DNA of 64,000 nt from positions 2,294,001 through 2,358,000 of the forward strand of contig NZ_JARUBP010000001.1 in NCBI RefSeq assembly GCF_029626225.1, written 5' to 3'. This document shows positions 52,092 through 61,606 of the stretch, piece after piece. The number at the start of each line of letters is the position of its first letter. The first letter of the stretch is position 1. Origin of the DNA: Asanoa sp. WMMD1127 (GTDB lineage Bacteria; Actinomycetota; Actinomycetes; Mycobacteriales; Micromonosporaceae). The notes beneath the pieces are model-generated. The model searched no databases and was not told the DNA's origin. It was given only the letters and a program-made list of their open reading frames with translations. Made by a program: the position numbers and the translations under genes.

Positions 52092-53096
52092 ATGCGCGCT
52101 GTTTCACGGCTCGCGACGGGGGCGGCAGGCGTCCTCTTCGTGGCTGGACTTCTTGCGGGTTGCGGTGAGGCCGGATCGTCCGGCACCGACGCGCCCGCTT
52201 CCGCCGCGGCGGGCGCGGGGTGCGCCCCGGTCGCCGGCGACCAACTCGTCGTCCTGCAAGACGACAAGAACCTGCAGAACAGCGACAACGTGGTCGCTGC
52301 CATCAACACCAAGGCGGCCAGCCCCCAGGTCGTCGCGGCCACCAACAAGGTCGCCCAGTCGCTCGACACCCAGAAGCTGATCCAGCTCAACCGGGCGGTC
52401 GACGTGGAGCGCAAGACCCCGGCCGTCGCGGCGCAGGAGTTCGCGACCGCCAACAACCTGACCGCCGGCATCCAGCGCGGTCCGGGCGGCGACATCGTCG
52501 TCGGTGCGGCCAACTTCAGCGAGAACCAGACGCTCGGCGAGCTCTACAAGATCACGCTGACCGCGGCCGGCTACAACGTGACCGTCCAGCAGATCGGCAA
52601 CCGGGAGCTCTACGAGCCGGCGCTGGAGAAGGGCGACATCCAGGTCGTCCCCGAATACGCGGCCACCATGCTCGACTTCCTCAACACCAAGGTCAACGGC
52701 GCCAACGCCCCGGCGCTGTCGTCGCCCGACATCAACCAGACGATGAGCCAGCTCCGCCCCCTGGGCGAGAAGGTGGGCATCACGTTCGGTGAGCCGTCGG
52801 CGGCGCAGGACCAGAACGCGTTCGCGGTCACCAAGGCCTTCTCCGACAAATACGGCGTGACCACGCTGTCGCAGCTCGCGGAGAAGTGCTCGGGCTCAGC
52901 CACCGTCCTCGGCGGCCCGCCCGAGTGCCCGCAGCGCCCCAAGTGCCAGGCGGGCCTGGTCAGCACCTACAACTTCAACGCCGGCAAGTTCAGCTCGCTC
53001 GACGCCGGCGGCCCGCAGACCAAGAACGCGCTGCGCACGGGTGCGATCAGCGTCGGCCTCGTCCTCTCCTCCGACGGGGACCTGGCAACCACCTGA
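52092..53096 (+). CDS. Osmoprotectant-binding lipoprotein with apparent circular permutation
   Basis: A 334-residue lipoprotein (signal and lipobox ending LLAGCGEAG) that feeds the adjacent ABC permeases. The region normally at the C-terminus of OpuBC-type proteins (GDQLVVLQDDKNLQNSDNVV ... LDTQKLIQLNRAVDVE ... AAQEFATANNLT) comes first, at residues 35-125. The usual N-terminal start, DIVVGAANFSENQTLGELYK with GNRELYEPALEKGDIQVVPE, comes second, and the protein ends at LSSDGDLATT, where the normal order would continue into the first block. Four cysteines near residues 270-295 (EKCSGS, PPECPQRPKCQ) are probably disulfides. Ligand is probably a betaine-like compound. Confidence 0.85.
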   Translation: MRAVSRLATGAAGVLFVAGLLAGCGEAGSSGTDAPASAAAGAGCAPVAGDQLVVLQDDKNLQNSDNVVAAINTKAASPQVVAATNKVAQSLDTQKLIQLNRAVDVERKTPAVAAQEFATANNLTAGIQRGPGGDIVVGAANFSENQTLGELYKITLTAAGYNVTVQQIGNRELYEPALEKGDIQVVPEYAATMLDFLNTKVNGANAPALSSPDINQTMSQLRPLGEKVGITFGEPSAAQDQNAFAVTKAFSDKYGVTTLSQLAEKCSGSATVLGGPPECPQRPKCQAGLVSTYNFNAGKFSSLDAGGPQTKNALRTGAISVGLVLSSDGDLATT

Positions 53097-53300
53097 CCGC
53101 TCGCTCCGGGTCCGGCACGCGTTCTGGTGCCGGCCCCGGACCGGCAGCACGGCCTCGACCAGCGCGGTCGGCGCCGAGCGGTTTCGGCGGGGTCGGGCGG
53201 GTTTGGGCGTAGCCGATCGCCGTTTCGACCGGCATCGGGCAAGTGGGTGGCGGGTGCCGGCCATTTCGCTGTTACCGAACTCTCGGTAGGCTTCCGACCC

Positions 53301-54848
53301 ATGCCGACGACCGACGACGAGGAGCCGCGGGGCCGCCCGTTGCTCAAGTTGTTGTTCTGGGCCGGCATCGGGCTGGCCCCGATCGCCATGCTGTTGCTGC
53401 TGCTCGCCGACGGCAACGGCCCGCTGCGGATCGCCGCTGTGCTGGCCGTCCTGGCGGTGGTCCTCATCGGACTCTCGATCGGTCTGCGGTCCGACTCCGA
53501 CGCCCTGCGGGGCGAGCTCGAGGACATGGTCGCCGACGAGATCGACGGGTTGCAGGGCGACGTGCGGCGGGACATCGAGACCGCCGCGCGGGCCACCCAT
53601 CGGCAGCTCGGCGAGAAGCTTCAAGCCCTGCAGCAGACCGTCGACGCCATGCGGGCCCAGCTCGACGCGCAGCGGGCCGGACCGCGGCCGCCGTCGGTCG
53701 GCGTGCCGACCCAGTCGCGGGACGCGGCCAGCGCCGCGGTCACCTATGGCGCCGCGCGCGAGAGCACCGCGCGCGAGAGCGTGGGCGCGGGACGCGGCGA
53801 GGGCGCCACGTACGGCGCCGCTCGGGCCGACTACGGGCGCGACTCGGCCGACGACGACCGTTCCGCGGCGCAACCGGCGATGGCGGCGGGCGGGCGCACC
53901 TACGGCGGATCAGGCGAGAGCCAGCCGGGCACGGCGCGGACGCCGCGGGGCCGGATGCCGAGCGGCGTGGTGCGGCACACCGAGACCGTCCAGGTGACCA
54001 CCCGGCACACCGTGGTCGATGGTCGCGGCGGCACCAGCTACGGCACCGGCGACATCTACGGCGACGACAACCGCTACCGCGACGACAGCCGCTACCGGGA
54101 CGACAACCGCTACGGCGACGACGACCGCCAGGGCGGACGCCGATCGGCCGACTACAGCGGCGGCACCTACGGCGGCGGCTCCTACAGTGGCGGCTCCTAC
54201 AGCGGCGGCTCCTACGGCAGCCGCCGGGAACCCGACGAGGACACCGGCTACCGCGGCCGGCGCAGCCGGGACGACGACGACGCGGAGCCGACCGGCTACG
54301 ACGCCTACCGCGGCCAGGCCGCCGACTGGCAGGACCCCCGCGACGGCGAGGAGTCCTTCACCGACCGCCGGCTGCGCGAGCTGCGCGGCGACCGGCCCGC
54401 GATCGAGCGCGGCGACGACCCGGTCCTCGACCCGCAGTGGTCCTCCGCGCGGGCCGGCGACCGCTGGGCCTCCGTGCGCGCCGACGACCAGGGCCGCGAG
54501 CTGCGCATGGGCGAGCGCCGGGCGAGCGTGCGGGCCGACGAGTCGGGCACCGAGTACCGCGTCGAAGACCGCTGGGCCGCCGTCCGCCGGGACGACGACG
54601 ACCGCTCACCCAGCCGCCGCGACGAAGACCGAGCGGGCAGCGGCGCCGGTCCGGACCAGTGGTACGCCGACGCCTGGTCGGACAGCCGCTCCCGGACCGG
54701 GTCGACCTACGGTGCCACCCGGGACGACGCGGGCGACGACTGGCGCCGGAGCGGCGGTGCCCGCGCGCTACCGCAGGCCCACCGCGACGAGTCCTGGGGC
54801 CGGGGCGCCTACGACGACGACCGTGGCGGCGACGACCGCTGGCGCTGA
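53301..54848 (+). CDS. Membrane protein with coiled coil and long Arg/Asp/Tyr-rich disordered tail
   Basis: A 515-residue protein. Two adjacent hydrophobic helices (residues 16-36 LKLLFWAGIGLAPIAMLLLL and 44-62) are followed by a coiled coil (ALRGELEDMVADEIDGLQGD to about residue 120) and about 390 residues of low-complexity sequence. The tail carries imperfect repeats such as YRDDSRYRDDNRYGDDDR, then GGSYSGGSYSGGSYGS, and several copies of RWASVRADD-like units (near residues 390-430). No catalytic domain is seen. Tail composition (Arg, Asp, Tyr, Gly, Ser) suggests self-association at the membrane. TAGGCT eight bases before the ATG may be its -10. Confidence 0.7.
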   Translation: MPTTDDEEPRGRPLLKLLFWAGIGLAPIAMLLLLLADGNGPLRIAAVLAVLAVVLIGLSIGLRSDSDALRGELEDMVADEIDGLQGDVRRDIETAARATHRQLGEKLQALQQTVDAMRAQLDAQRAGPRPPSVGVPTQSRDAASAAVTYGAARESTARESVGAGRGEGATYGAARADYGRDSADDDRSAAQPAMAAGGRTYGGSGESQPGTARTPRGRMPSGVVRHTETVQVTTRHTVVDGRGGTSYGTGDIYGDDNRYRDDSRYRDDNRYGDDDRQGGRRSADYSGGTYGGGSYSGGSYSGGSYGSRREPDEDTGYRGRRSRDDDDAEPTGYDAYRGQAADWQDPRDGEESFTDRRLRELRGDRPAIERGDDPVLDPQWSSARAGDRWASVRADDQGRELRMGERRASVRADESGTEYRVEDRWAAVRRDDDDRSPSRRDEDRAGSGAGPDQWYADAWSDSRSRTGSTYGATRDDAGDDWRRSGGARALPQAHRDESWGRGAYDDDRGGDDRWR

Positions 54849-54861
54849 GAGCAAGCAGAGC

Positions 54862-56004
54862 TCACTTGTCGATGTCGCCCACCACGAAGAACATCGAGCC
54901 CAGGATCGCGATCAGGTCAGGCACCAGGCAGCCGGGCAGCAGCGTGCTCAGCGCCTGCACGTTGGCGTAGGACGCGGTCCGCAGCTTCATCCGCCACGGC
55001 GTCTTCTCGCCCCGCGACACCAGGTAGTAGCCGTTGATGCCGAGCGGGTTCTCGGTCCACGCGTACGTGTGGCCCTCCGGCGCCTTGACCACCTTGGGCA
55101 GCCGCACGTTGACCGGCCCCGTCAGCCGGTCGACGCGGTCCAGGCACTCCTGCGCCAGGTCGAGCGAGACGAAGACCTGATCGAGCAGCACCTCGAACCG
55201 CGAGTGGCAGTCACCGGCGGTGCGGGTCACCACGGGCACCGACAGCTCGCCGTACGCCAGGTAGGGATCGTCCCGACGCAGGTCCAGATCGAGCCCGGAC
55301 GCGCGCCCCACCGGACCCGACGCACCGTAGGCGGCCGCCTGTTCGGCCGTCAGCACGCCGACGCCGACCGTGCGGGCCAGGAAGATCTCGTTGCGCCGGA
55401 TGAGGTTGTCGAGGTCGGGGAGCCGGCGGCGGACCTCGCCGATCGCCGCCCGGGCCCGCCGCGTCCAGCCGGCCGGCACCTCCTCCTTGAGCCCGCCGAC
55501 CCGGTTGAACATGTAGTGCATCCGGCCGCCGGACACCTCTTCCATCACCGTCTGCAGCGTCTCGCGCTCGCGGAACGCGTAGAACACCGGTGTGATGGCG
55601 CCGATCTCCAGGGGGTACGAGCCCAGGAACATGAGGTGGTTGAGCACCCGGTTGAGCTCGGCCAGCGCCGTCCGCAGCCAGACCGCCCGCTCGGGCACCT
55701 CGATGCCCATCAGCCGCTCCACCGCGAGCACCACGCCGAGCTCGTTGGAGAACGCCGACAGCCAGTCGTGCCGGTTGGCGAGAACGATGATCTGGCGGTA
55801 GTCGCGCACCTCGAACAGCTTCTCCGCGCCCCGGTGCATGTAGCCGATGATCGGCTCGCAGGAGACCACCCGCTCGCCGTCGAGCACCAGCCGCAGCCGG
55901 AGCACGCCGTGCGTGGAGGGGTGCTGCGGGCCGATGTTGAGCACCATGTCGGCGGTGTCGAGCCCGGCACCGGTGCCGACGGTCACCTCACGGAGATCCG
56001 ACAT
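54862..56004 (-). CDS. NuoD paralogue (complex I 49-kDa subunit family)
   Basis: A 380-residue protein of the NADH-quinone oxidoreductase subunit D family: [71 protein letters not shown] and the C-terminal [20 protein letters not shown]. It is isolated from any nuo operon, as for the second nuoD copy of some actinobacteria. The position of the quinone-site tyrosine in canonical NuoD (motif DxxDY) is Trp here (NRHDWLSAF), so it may not be a standard complex I subunit. Its ATG lies inside the end of the methyltransferase gene (17-bp overlap). Confidence 0.88.
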   Translation of the reverse strand: MSDLREVTVGTGAGLDTADMVLNIGPQHPSTHGVLRLRLVLDGERVVSCEPIIGYMHRGAEKLFEVRDYRQIIVLANRHDWLSAFSNELGVVLAVERLMGIEVPERAVWLRTALAELNRVLNHLMFLGSYPLEIGAITPVFYAFRERETLQTVMEEVSGGRMHYMFNRVGGLKEEVPAGWTRRARAAIGEVRRRLPDLDNLIRRNEIFLARTVGVGVLTAEQAAAYGASGPVGRASGLDLDLRRDDPYLAYGELSVPVVTRTAGDCHSRFEVLLDQVFVSLDLAQECLDRVDRLTGPVNVRLPKVVKAPEGHTYAWTENPLGINGYYLVSRGEKTPWRMKLRTASYANVQALSTLLPGCLVPDLIAILGSMFFVVGDIDK

Positions 56005-57061
56005 AGCCGCCATCGTCCCACGCCCAGCCGTCGATACCCACCGGCTGGACGAGCCACCAGTGATCACCCAGGCCGCCCCGCGCGGTGAGCTCGGCCGCGG
56101 CCGACGCCGCCGCCAGCGCTCGCACGTAACCGGCCGGGTCGGTGGACGCCAGGCGGATCGGTGGCCGCCCGCCGTCGGCGCCCAGCGCGCGCAGGGCCTG
56201 CCGCTGGGACATCAGCTGGTACGGCCGCCCGGCGACCGCGGACCCGGCCACCGCGACGGAGTCCATGGCGACGTGCGCCGTCACGTCCCGAGTCCCGTCC
56301 GGCACCGGTGTCACCTGCCGCCCCTGCACATATCCGGTCAACGTCCCGTCGAACGGCCGATCGTCCCGCAGATGCCCGTAGTCGACCGCCACCGCCAGCC
56401 CACGCTCGACCGCTCCCACGGCCCCGGCCCACGCCTCGTCCCGACTCCGCCCGACCTCCCGCCGCGCCTCCGCCGCAACCGGCCCGTCCTGCTCTGCTGC
56501 CATCGGCGCATCACCTGTCGGGTCGCTACCGGTGATGCGTCCGTGGCTGCAGAGCAAAGGGGGCCACCAACGGTCCAGCCAGGCGGCGTCGGCCGGTTCG
56601 GTCGGCCCGCCGAGGTGCTCCTCCCCGGTGGGCGGCTCGACCTCGACATAACGGTCGCCGACGACCACGTCGAGCGGGACGTTGTCGAGCCACTCCGTGG
56701 CGATCAACAGCCCGGTGATCCGATGCGGGGGCGAATGGCGCCAGTCGATCTCGCTCGGCAGGAACGCAGGCCGGGGCGCGAGCTCGACGGCAACTGCCCG
56801 CACGCGGGTGCGCAGGGCCGGAGGTGCGGCGGCCAGCACCCCGGTGATGAGCTCACCGCGACCCGCGCCCACATCGACGAGGTCCAGCCGATCCGGCCGC
56901 CCCAGAGCCTCGTCGACCCGGGCCAACAGCCGGGCGACGGCCCTGGCCAGCACCGGTGAGGCGGTGGCGCTGGTGCGGAAGTGACCGGCCGGGCCGGCGC
57001 CGGAGACGAAGAACCCGTGCGGCCCGTAGAGGGCCCGCGACATCGCCGCAGACCAGCGCAT
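55988..57061 (-). CDS. MidA/NDUFAF7-like SAM-dependent methyltransferase
   Basis: A 357-residue methyltransferase. The SAM-binding loop reads [20 protein letters not shown] and family features include [20 protein letters not shown] at the N-terminus, [19 protein letters not shown] and [20 protein letters not shown]. This is the pattern of the MidA/NDUFAF7 family; the mitochondrial member methylates an arginine of the NDUFS2 (NuoD-type) subunit. Here the gene overlaps nuoD. ATG 57061 is chosen because TAGGCT (57074-57069) stands seven bases upstream; an in-frame GTG at 57085 is the alternative. Confidence 0.85.
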   Translation of the reverse strand: MRWSAAMSRALYGPHGFFVSGAGPAGHFRTSATASPVLARAVARLLARVDEALGRPDRLDLVDVGAGRGELITGVLAAAPPALRTRVRAVAVELAPRPAFLPSEIDWRHSPPHRITGLLIATEWLDNVPLDVVVGDRYVEVEPPTGEEHLGGPTEPADAAWLDRWWPPLLCSHGRITGSDPTGDAPMAAEQDGPVAAEARREVGRSRDEAWAGAVGAVERGLAVAVDYGHLRDDRPFDGTLTGYVQGRQVTPVPDGTRDVTAHVAMDSVAVAGSAVAGRPYQLMSQRQALRALGADGGRPPIRLASTDPAGYVRALAAASAAAELTARGGLGDHWWLVQPVGIDGWAWDDGGYVGSP

Positions 57062-57068
57062 CCACAGC

Positions 57069-57074
57069 AGCCTA
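57069..57074 (-). promoter_or_regulatory. -10 element of the MidA-like gene
   Basis: TAGGCT on the minus strand, seven bases before ATG 57061, with TTCACG 18 bases further upstream as a possible -35. Confidence 0.5.
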
Positions 57075-57185
57075 GTGGCGGACAAACATGCCCGTGAAAG
57101 TCTTCACACAAGCTGTGTCCGGTCTGTTTCCAGATCGCATACTTGATGTTGACCGGTACCTAACCTGCGCGAGGACTGGATCAAT

Positions 57186-58076
57186 ATGAGCGCACTGCCG
57201 CGCCAGACCATCGGCATCATCGGCACGGGCCGCGTCGGGGCCGTGCTCGGGGCCGCTCTCCGGGCCGCCGGCCACGATGTCGTCGCCGCCTCCGGCGGCT
57301 CCGCCGCCGCACAGGGCCGCATCGCCCGCCTGCTCCCCGGCACCCCGGTGCTCCCCGCCGAGCAGGTCGCCCGGGCCGCCACCGACCTGCTGGTGCTCTC
57401 CGTGCCCGACGACGCCCTGGCCGGCGTGGTCGACGAGATCGCCGGCGTCCTGCGCCCCGGCCAGGTCGTGCTGCACACCTCCGGCGCGCACGGGCTCGCC
57501 GTCCTCGGCGCGGCCGCCATCGCCGGCGCCCGCCCGCTCGCCCTGCATCCGGCGATGACCTTCACCGGTACGGCCGCCGACCTCGCCCGCCTGCCCGGCA
57601 TCTCCTACGGGATCACCGCGCCGGCCGACCTCAAGGCGTTCGCCGAGGACCTGGTGCACGACCTGGGTGGCACCCCGGAGTGGGTGGCCGAGCACGACCG
57701 GGCGCTCTACCACGCCGCCCTCGCGCACGGCGCCAACCACCTGGTCACCCTGGTCAACGAGGCGATGGACCGGCTGCGCGACGCCGGGGTCGTCTACCCG
57801 GAGAAGGTGCTCGCCCCGCTGCTGCACGCCGCGCTCGACAACACCCTGCGGATGCGCGACGCCGCCCTGACCGGGCCGGTGGTCCGCGGCGACGCCGGCA
57901 CGGTGGCCCGGCACGTGGAGACGCTGACGGAGACCGCGCCGGACTCCGTACCCGCGTATGTGGCCCTGGCCCGGCGCACCGCGGACCGCGCCATCGCCGC
58001 CGGACGGCTGCGCCCCCACGACGCCGAGGCCCTGCTCGACGTGCTGGCCAGCGACCGCCCGGAGCGGGTCGCGTGA
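57186..58076 (+). CDS. Rossmann-like DUF2520 family oxidoreductase
   Basis: A 296-residue protein with an N-terminal NAD(P)-binding fold ([20 protein letters not shown]; GxGxxG) and a C-terminal helical DUF2520 domain ([40 protein letters not shown]). The plan resembles 6-phosphogluconate/ketopantoate reductases. It overlaps panC by four bases (GTGA) and the same pairing occurs in mycobacteria (Rv3603c-panC). A ketopantoate reductase-like or related role in pantothenate synthesis is an inference from this. ATG 57186 gives MSALPRQ. Confidence 0.85.
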   Translation: MSALPRQTIGIIGTGRVGAVLGAALRAAGHDVVAASGGSAAAQGRIARLLPGTPVLPAEQVARAATDLLVLSVPDDALAGVVDEIAGVLRPGQVVLHTSGAHGLAVLGAAAIAGARPLALHPAMTFTGTAADLARLPGISYGITAPADLKAFAEDLVHDLGGTPEWVAEHDRALYHAALAHGANHLVTLVNEAMDRLRDAGVVYPEKVLAPLLHAALDNTLRMRDAALTGPVVRGDAGTVARHVETLTETAPDSVPAYVALARRTADRAIAAGRLRPHDAEALLDVLASDRPERVA

Positions 58077-58909
58077 ACGTCGTCGAGACAAGGGCAGACC
58101 TCGCGGCCGCGCGGAAGGACCTGCCCGGCACCGTGGCGGTCGTGATGACCATGGGCGCCCTGCACTCCGGCCACGAGGCCCTCCTCAAGAACGCACGGGA
58201 CCACGCCGACTCGGTGATCGCGACCATCTTCGTGAACCCGCTCCAGTTCGGACCTAACGAGGACTTCGACCGCTACCCGCGGACGATGGAGGCCGACCTC
58301 GAGATGTGCCGGCGCACCGGCGTCGACCTGGTCTTCGCGCCGAGCCGCGACGAGGTCTATCCCGGCGGCGAGCCGCAGGTGCGGGTCAACCCGGGCCCGC
58401 TGGGCGAGCTGCTCGAAGGGGCGAGCCGGCCCGGCTTCTTCCACGGCGTGCTCACCGTGGTGCTCAAGCTCTTCAACCTGGTCCGGCCCGACCTGGCATT
58501 CTTCGGCGAGAAGGACTACCAGCAGCTGACGCTGATCCGCCGCATGGTGCTCGACGTCAACCTGCCGATCGAGGTGCGTGGCGTGCCGACGGTGCGCGAG
58601 GCCGACGGGCTCGCGCTGTCCAGCCGCAACCGCTACCTGACCGAGTCGGAGCGGGTCGCCGCGCTGCGCCTCTCGGGGGCGCTGCGGGCCGGCGCGGCCG
58701 CCGCCCAGCGCGGCGCCGACGCCGACGGCGTGCTGGCCGCCGCCCATCAGATCTTCGCCGACGGTACGACCGACGTGCGGCTCGACTACCTCGTGCTGCT
58801 CGACCCGGACCTAGGCCCCCCGCCCGGCCACGGACCGGCCCGGATGCTGGTCGCGGCCAAGGTCGGCGGCACCCGCCTGATCGACAACATGCCGATCGAC
58901 CTCGGTTGA
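58073..58909 (+). CDS. panC: Pantothenate synthetase
   Basis: A 278-residue enzyme condensing pantoate and beta-alanine with ATP. Motifs: [18 protein letters not shown] with the HxGH nucleotide site, [35 protein letters not shown] and [17 protein letters not shown], the KMSKS-like region. GTG 58073 overlaps the DUF2520 stop. No panD or panB is in the window. Transcription ends at the hairpin at 58934. Confidence 0.96.
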   Translation: MNVVETRADLAAARKDLPGTVAVVMTMGALHSGHEALLKNARDHADSVIATIFVNPLQFGPNEDFDRYPRTMEADLEMCRRTGVDLVFAPSRDEVYPGGEPQVRVNPGPLGELLEGASRPGFFHGVLTVVLKLFNLVRPDLAFFGEKDYQQLTLIRRMVLDVNLPIEVRGVPTVREADGLALSSRNRYLTESERVAALRLSGALRAGAAAAQRGADADGVLAAAHQIFADGTTDVRLDYLVLLDPDLGPPPGHGPARMLVAAKVGGTRLIDNMPIDLG

Positions 58910-58933
58910 TCGCTAACCTGGGGTGACCAGGCG

Positions 58934-58980
58934 GTTGCGCTCCGCCGTCCCGATGTGCTCCGCTTAGGACGGAGCGCAAC
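58934..58980 (+). terminator. Bulged long hairpin after panC
   Basis: GTTGCGCTCCG (58934-58944) pairs perfectly with CGGAGCGCAAC (58970-58980), and GTCC/GGAC extends the stem inward past a 2-nt bulge, with a loop of about 16 nt. It lies just after panC and before the ribosome binding site of the next gene. Confidence 0.7.
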
Positions 58981-58998
58981 GCCCCCGGGGAGGACGCG

Positions 58999-59904
58999 AT
59001 GCGTCGATGGACGGCAGCGGTCGTGGTGCTGGTGCTCGCCAGCGCCGCTTGTGGCAGCAACGGCAGCGGTGGTGGCGGTGGCGGCCAGGCGGCCGCGCCC
59101 GGGCCGTCGGCCCAGACAAGCTCACCTCCGCCACGCTGCCACGCGCAGGTCGCGGAGGGCACCGCCGACGCGCGCGACGGCACCGTCGACTGCGCGGCGC
59201 CGCACCTGGCCGAGACGGTCCACATCGGTGAGTTCACGGGCGCCGCGGCCACCGCCGACTCGTTTCCGCCGCCCGTCAGCCGGGCGATGGCCGCGGTCTA
59301 CGACGAGTGCGACAAGCGGGCGGCGACCGCGCTGGGCGACGACTGGCGCGTCGGGCGGCTCCGGCTCGACGTGGTGCTCCCGTCGACCACGGTCTGGACG
59401 GCCGGCGAGCGCTGGTTCCGCTGCGACCTCGTCGAGCTCACCGGCGTCGGCCCGGACGGGAAGGTCGCACAGCGCTCCGGCAGCCTCGCCGGCGGCCTGG
59501 AGGCGCCCGACGCGCCGCTGCGGCTGCGCTGCGTGCTGGTCAAGCTCGACCGCAAGGCCAACGTCGCGACGGTCGCCGACAGCCCCTGCGACGTCAAGCA
59601 CGAGGGCGAGTTCGTCGGTGTCTGGACGGCGCCCGGCAAGGTCGCCTACCCGGTAAAGGACCGCGACTACGTGCCGTTCTACGAGGGCTGCCTCAAGACC
59701 ATCGCGGCGTACGTGAAGGTGCCCTACGCGCCGGGCTTCGCGGCCCGGACCGGTTACGTGCCGGTGCTGCCCAGCAAGAACGCCTGGGCGATGGGAGACC
59801 GCGATGTGCGCTGTTTCCTCTGGGTCCGGTTCCGCCCGCTGAACACCTCGCAGAAGGGGGTGGGCGAGAAGGGTTTCCCGGCGAATATCGGGCAGTCGAG
59901 TTAG
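58999..59904 (+). CDS. Septum-formation-like lipoprotein with duplicated domain
   Basis: A 301-residue secreted protein. The signal ends LASAACGSNG, a near-lipobox, followed by a Gly/Ser/Pro linker. The outer part has two similar halves, each with spaced cysteines: RCHAQVAEGT ... DCAAPHLAETVHIGEF ... ECDKRA ... FRCDL, then LRCVLVK ... PCDVKHEGEFVGVW ... GCLKTI ... DVRCFLW. The C-x-x-x-H-x2-E pattern is typical of the actinobacterial septum formation family (PF13845). Its function is unclear. ATG 58999 has GGAGG upstream. Confidence 0.75.
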   Translation: MRRWTAAVVVLVLASAACGSNGSGGGGGGQAAAPGPSAQTSSPPPRCHAQVAEGTADARDGTVDCAAPHLAETVHIGEFTGAAATADSFPPPVSRAMAAVYDECDKRAATALGDDWRVGRLRLDVVLPSTTVWTAGERWFRCDLVELTGVGPDGKVAQRSGSLAGGLEAPDAPLRLRCVLVKLDRKANVATVADSPCDVKHEGEFVGVWTAPGKVAYPVKDRDYVPFYEGCLKTIAAYVKVPYAPGFAARTGYVPVLPSKNAWAMGDRDVRCFLWVRFRPLNTSQKGVGEKGFPANIGQSS

Positions 59905-59965
59905 CCTGCGCACGTTTCGCCGGTCCGGGCGGACACCTGAATATCTGACGGGGTTCACTGAACAG

Positions 59966-61606
59966 ATGGACCCCCGTGTCGCGGAGTTGCCGGAACTGCC
60001 CCGACGCCTCGCCGGCCCGGCACCGGGCTGGGCCGAGTCCACCGACGTGGTCGTGGTGGGCTCGGGCATCGCCGGCCTGACCGCCGCGCTGCACCTGCGC
60101 GCGGCCGGCCGGCACGTCACGGTGGTGACCAAGGAGAACATCGACGACGGTTCGACCCGGTGGGCCCAGGGCGGCATCGCCGCGGTGCTCGACCCGTTCG
60201 ACAGCCCGGAGGCCCACGCCGCCGACACGGAGGTCGCCGGCGTCGGCCTGTGCGACCCGGCCGCGGTGAAGGTGCTGGTCGAGGAGGGCCCTACCCGCGT
60301 GCGCGAGCTGATGCGGCTCGGCGCCGAGTTCGACCGCAACGCCGACGGCTCGCTGATGCTCACCCGGGAGGGCGGCCACCACGCCAACCGGATCGTGCAC
60401 GCGGGCGGCGACGCCACCGGCGCCGAGGTGCAGCGCGCCCTGCACGCGGCCGTGCGGCGCGACCCGTGGATCCGGGTCGTCGACCACGCGCTCGTGCTCG
60501 ACCTGCTCACCGACGCCACCGGCCGGGCCTGCGGAATCACCCTGCACGTGCTCGGCGAGGGCACCGAGGACGGCGTCGGCGCCATCCTGGCCCGGGCCGT
60601 CGTGCTCGCCACCGGCGGGATGGGCCAGGTGTTCGCGTCGACGACCAACCCCGTGGTGTCCACGGGCGACGGTGTCGCGCTGGCCATCCGGGCCGGTGCC
60701 GCGGTCACCGACATCGAGTTCGTCCAGTTCCACCCGACCGCCCTCTATCTCGGCGACGCCGCCCGGGGCCAGCAGCCACTGGTCAGCGAGGCGCTCCGGG
60801 GCGAGGGGGCCCACCTGGTCGACGGCGACGGCAAGCGGTTCATGGTCGGCCAGCACGACCTGGCCGAGCTGGCCCCGCGCGACATCGTCGCCAAGGGCAT
60901 CCACCGGGTGCTGCTCGCCGAGAACACCGACCACGTGTTCCTCGACGCCCGGCATCTCGGCGCCGAGTTCCTCGCCCGGCGCTTCCCGACGATCGTGGCG
61001 TCCTGCCTGGCCGCCGGCGTCGACCCGGGCACCGACCCGATCCCGGTGGCGCCGGCCGCGCACTACGCCAGCGGCGGCGTCCGCACCGACCTGCACGGCC
61101 GCACGTCGATCCCGGGGCTCTACGCGTGTGGCGAGGTGGCCTGCACCGGCGTGCACGGCGCCAACCGGCTGGCCAGCAACTCGTTGCTCGAAGGGCTGGT
61201 GTTCGCCCGCCGGATCGCCGACCACATCGCCACCGAGCTGCCGGAGCAGGCGGAGCCCGCGCCGGCCACGGCCGACGGATGGGTGCTCGACCCCGGCGTG
61301 CGCTCCGCGCTGCAGCGTGCGATGACCCGCGGCGCCGGGGTGCTGCGGTCGGCCGGTTCGCTGGCCGCCACCGCCGGGACCCTCGTCGGGCTCGGCGCGA
61401 CCCGGGGCCGGCCGGCCACCGCCAGCTGGGAGGCGACCAACCTGGTCACGGTCGCGACCGCGCTGGTCGCGGCGGCCACCGCGCGGGAGGAGACCCGCGG
61501 GTGCCACTGGCGCGAGGACCACCCGACCGCCCGGCCCGAGTGGCTCGGCCACCTGTTCCCCGCCCTCGACGGCACGGGGACCCCGACGCTCGCCTGGGAG
61601 GCGTGA
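59966..61606 (+). CDS. nadB: L-aspartate oxidase
   Basis: A 546-residue flavoprotein oxidising L-aspartate to iminoaspartate, the first step of de novo NAD synthesis. FAD-binding motif DVVVVGSGIAGLTAALHLRA; STRWAQGGIAAVLDP, FVQFHPTALYLGDA and GEVACTGVHGANRLASNSLL are diagnostic. A C-terminal helical region follows. It overlaps the nadC start by one base; nadA is not in the window. No strong promoter was seen in the 61 bp upstream. Confidence 0.95.
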   Translation: MDPRVAELPELPRRLAGPAPGWAESTDVVVVGSGIAGLTAALHLRAAGRHVTVVTKENIDDGSTRWAQGGIAAVLDPFDSPEAHAADTEVAGVGLCDPAAVKVLVEEGPTRVRELMRLGAEFDRNADGSLMLTREGGHHANRIVHAGGDATGAEVQRALHAAVRRDPWIRVVDHALVLDLLTDATGRACGITLHVLGEGTEDGVGAILARAVVLATGGMGQVFASTTNPVVSTGDGVALAIRAGAAVTDIEFVQFHPTALYLGDAARGQQPLVSEALRGEGAHLVDGDGKRFMVGQHDLAELAPRDIVAKGIHRVLLAENTDHVFLDARHLGAEFLARRFPTIVASCLAAGVDPGTDPIPVAPAAHYASGGVRTDLHGRTSIPGLYACGEVACTGVHGANRLASNSLLEGLVFARRIADHIATELPEQAEPAPATADGWVLDPGVRSALQRAMTRGAGVLRSAGSLAATAGTLVGLGATRGRPATASWEATNLVTVATALVAAATAREETRGCHWREDHPTARPEWLGHLFPALDGTGTPTLAWEA

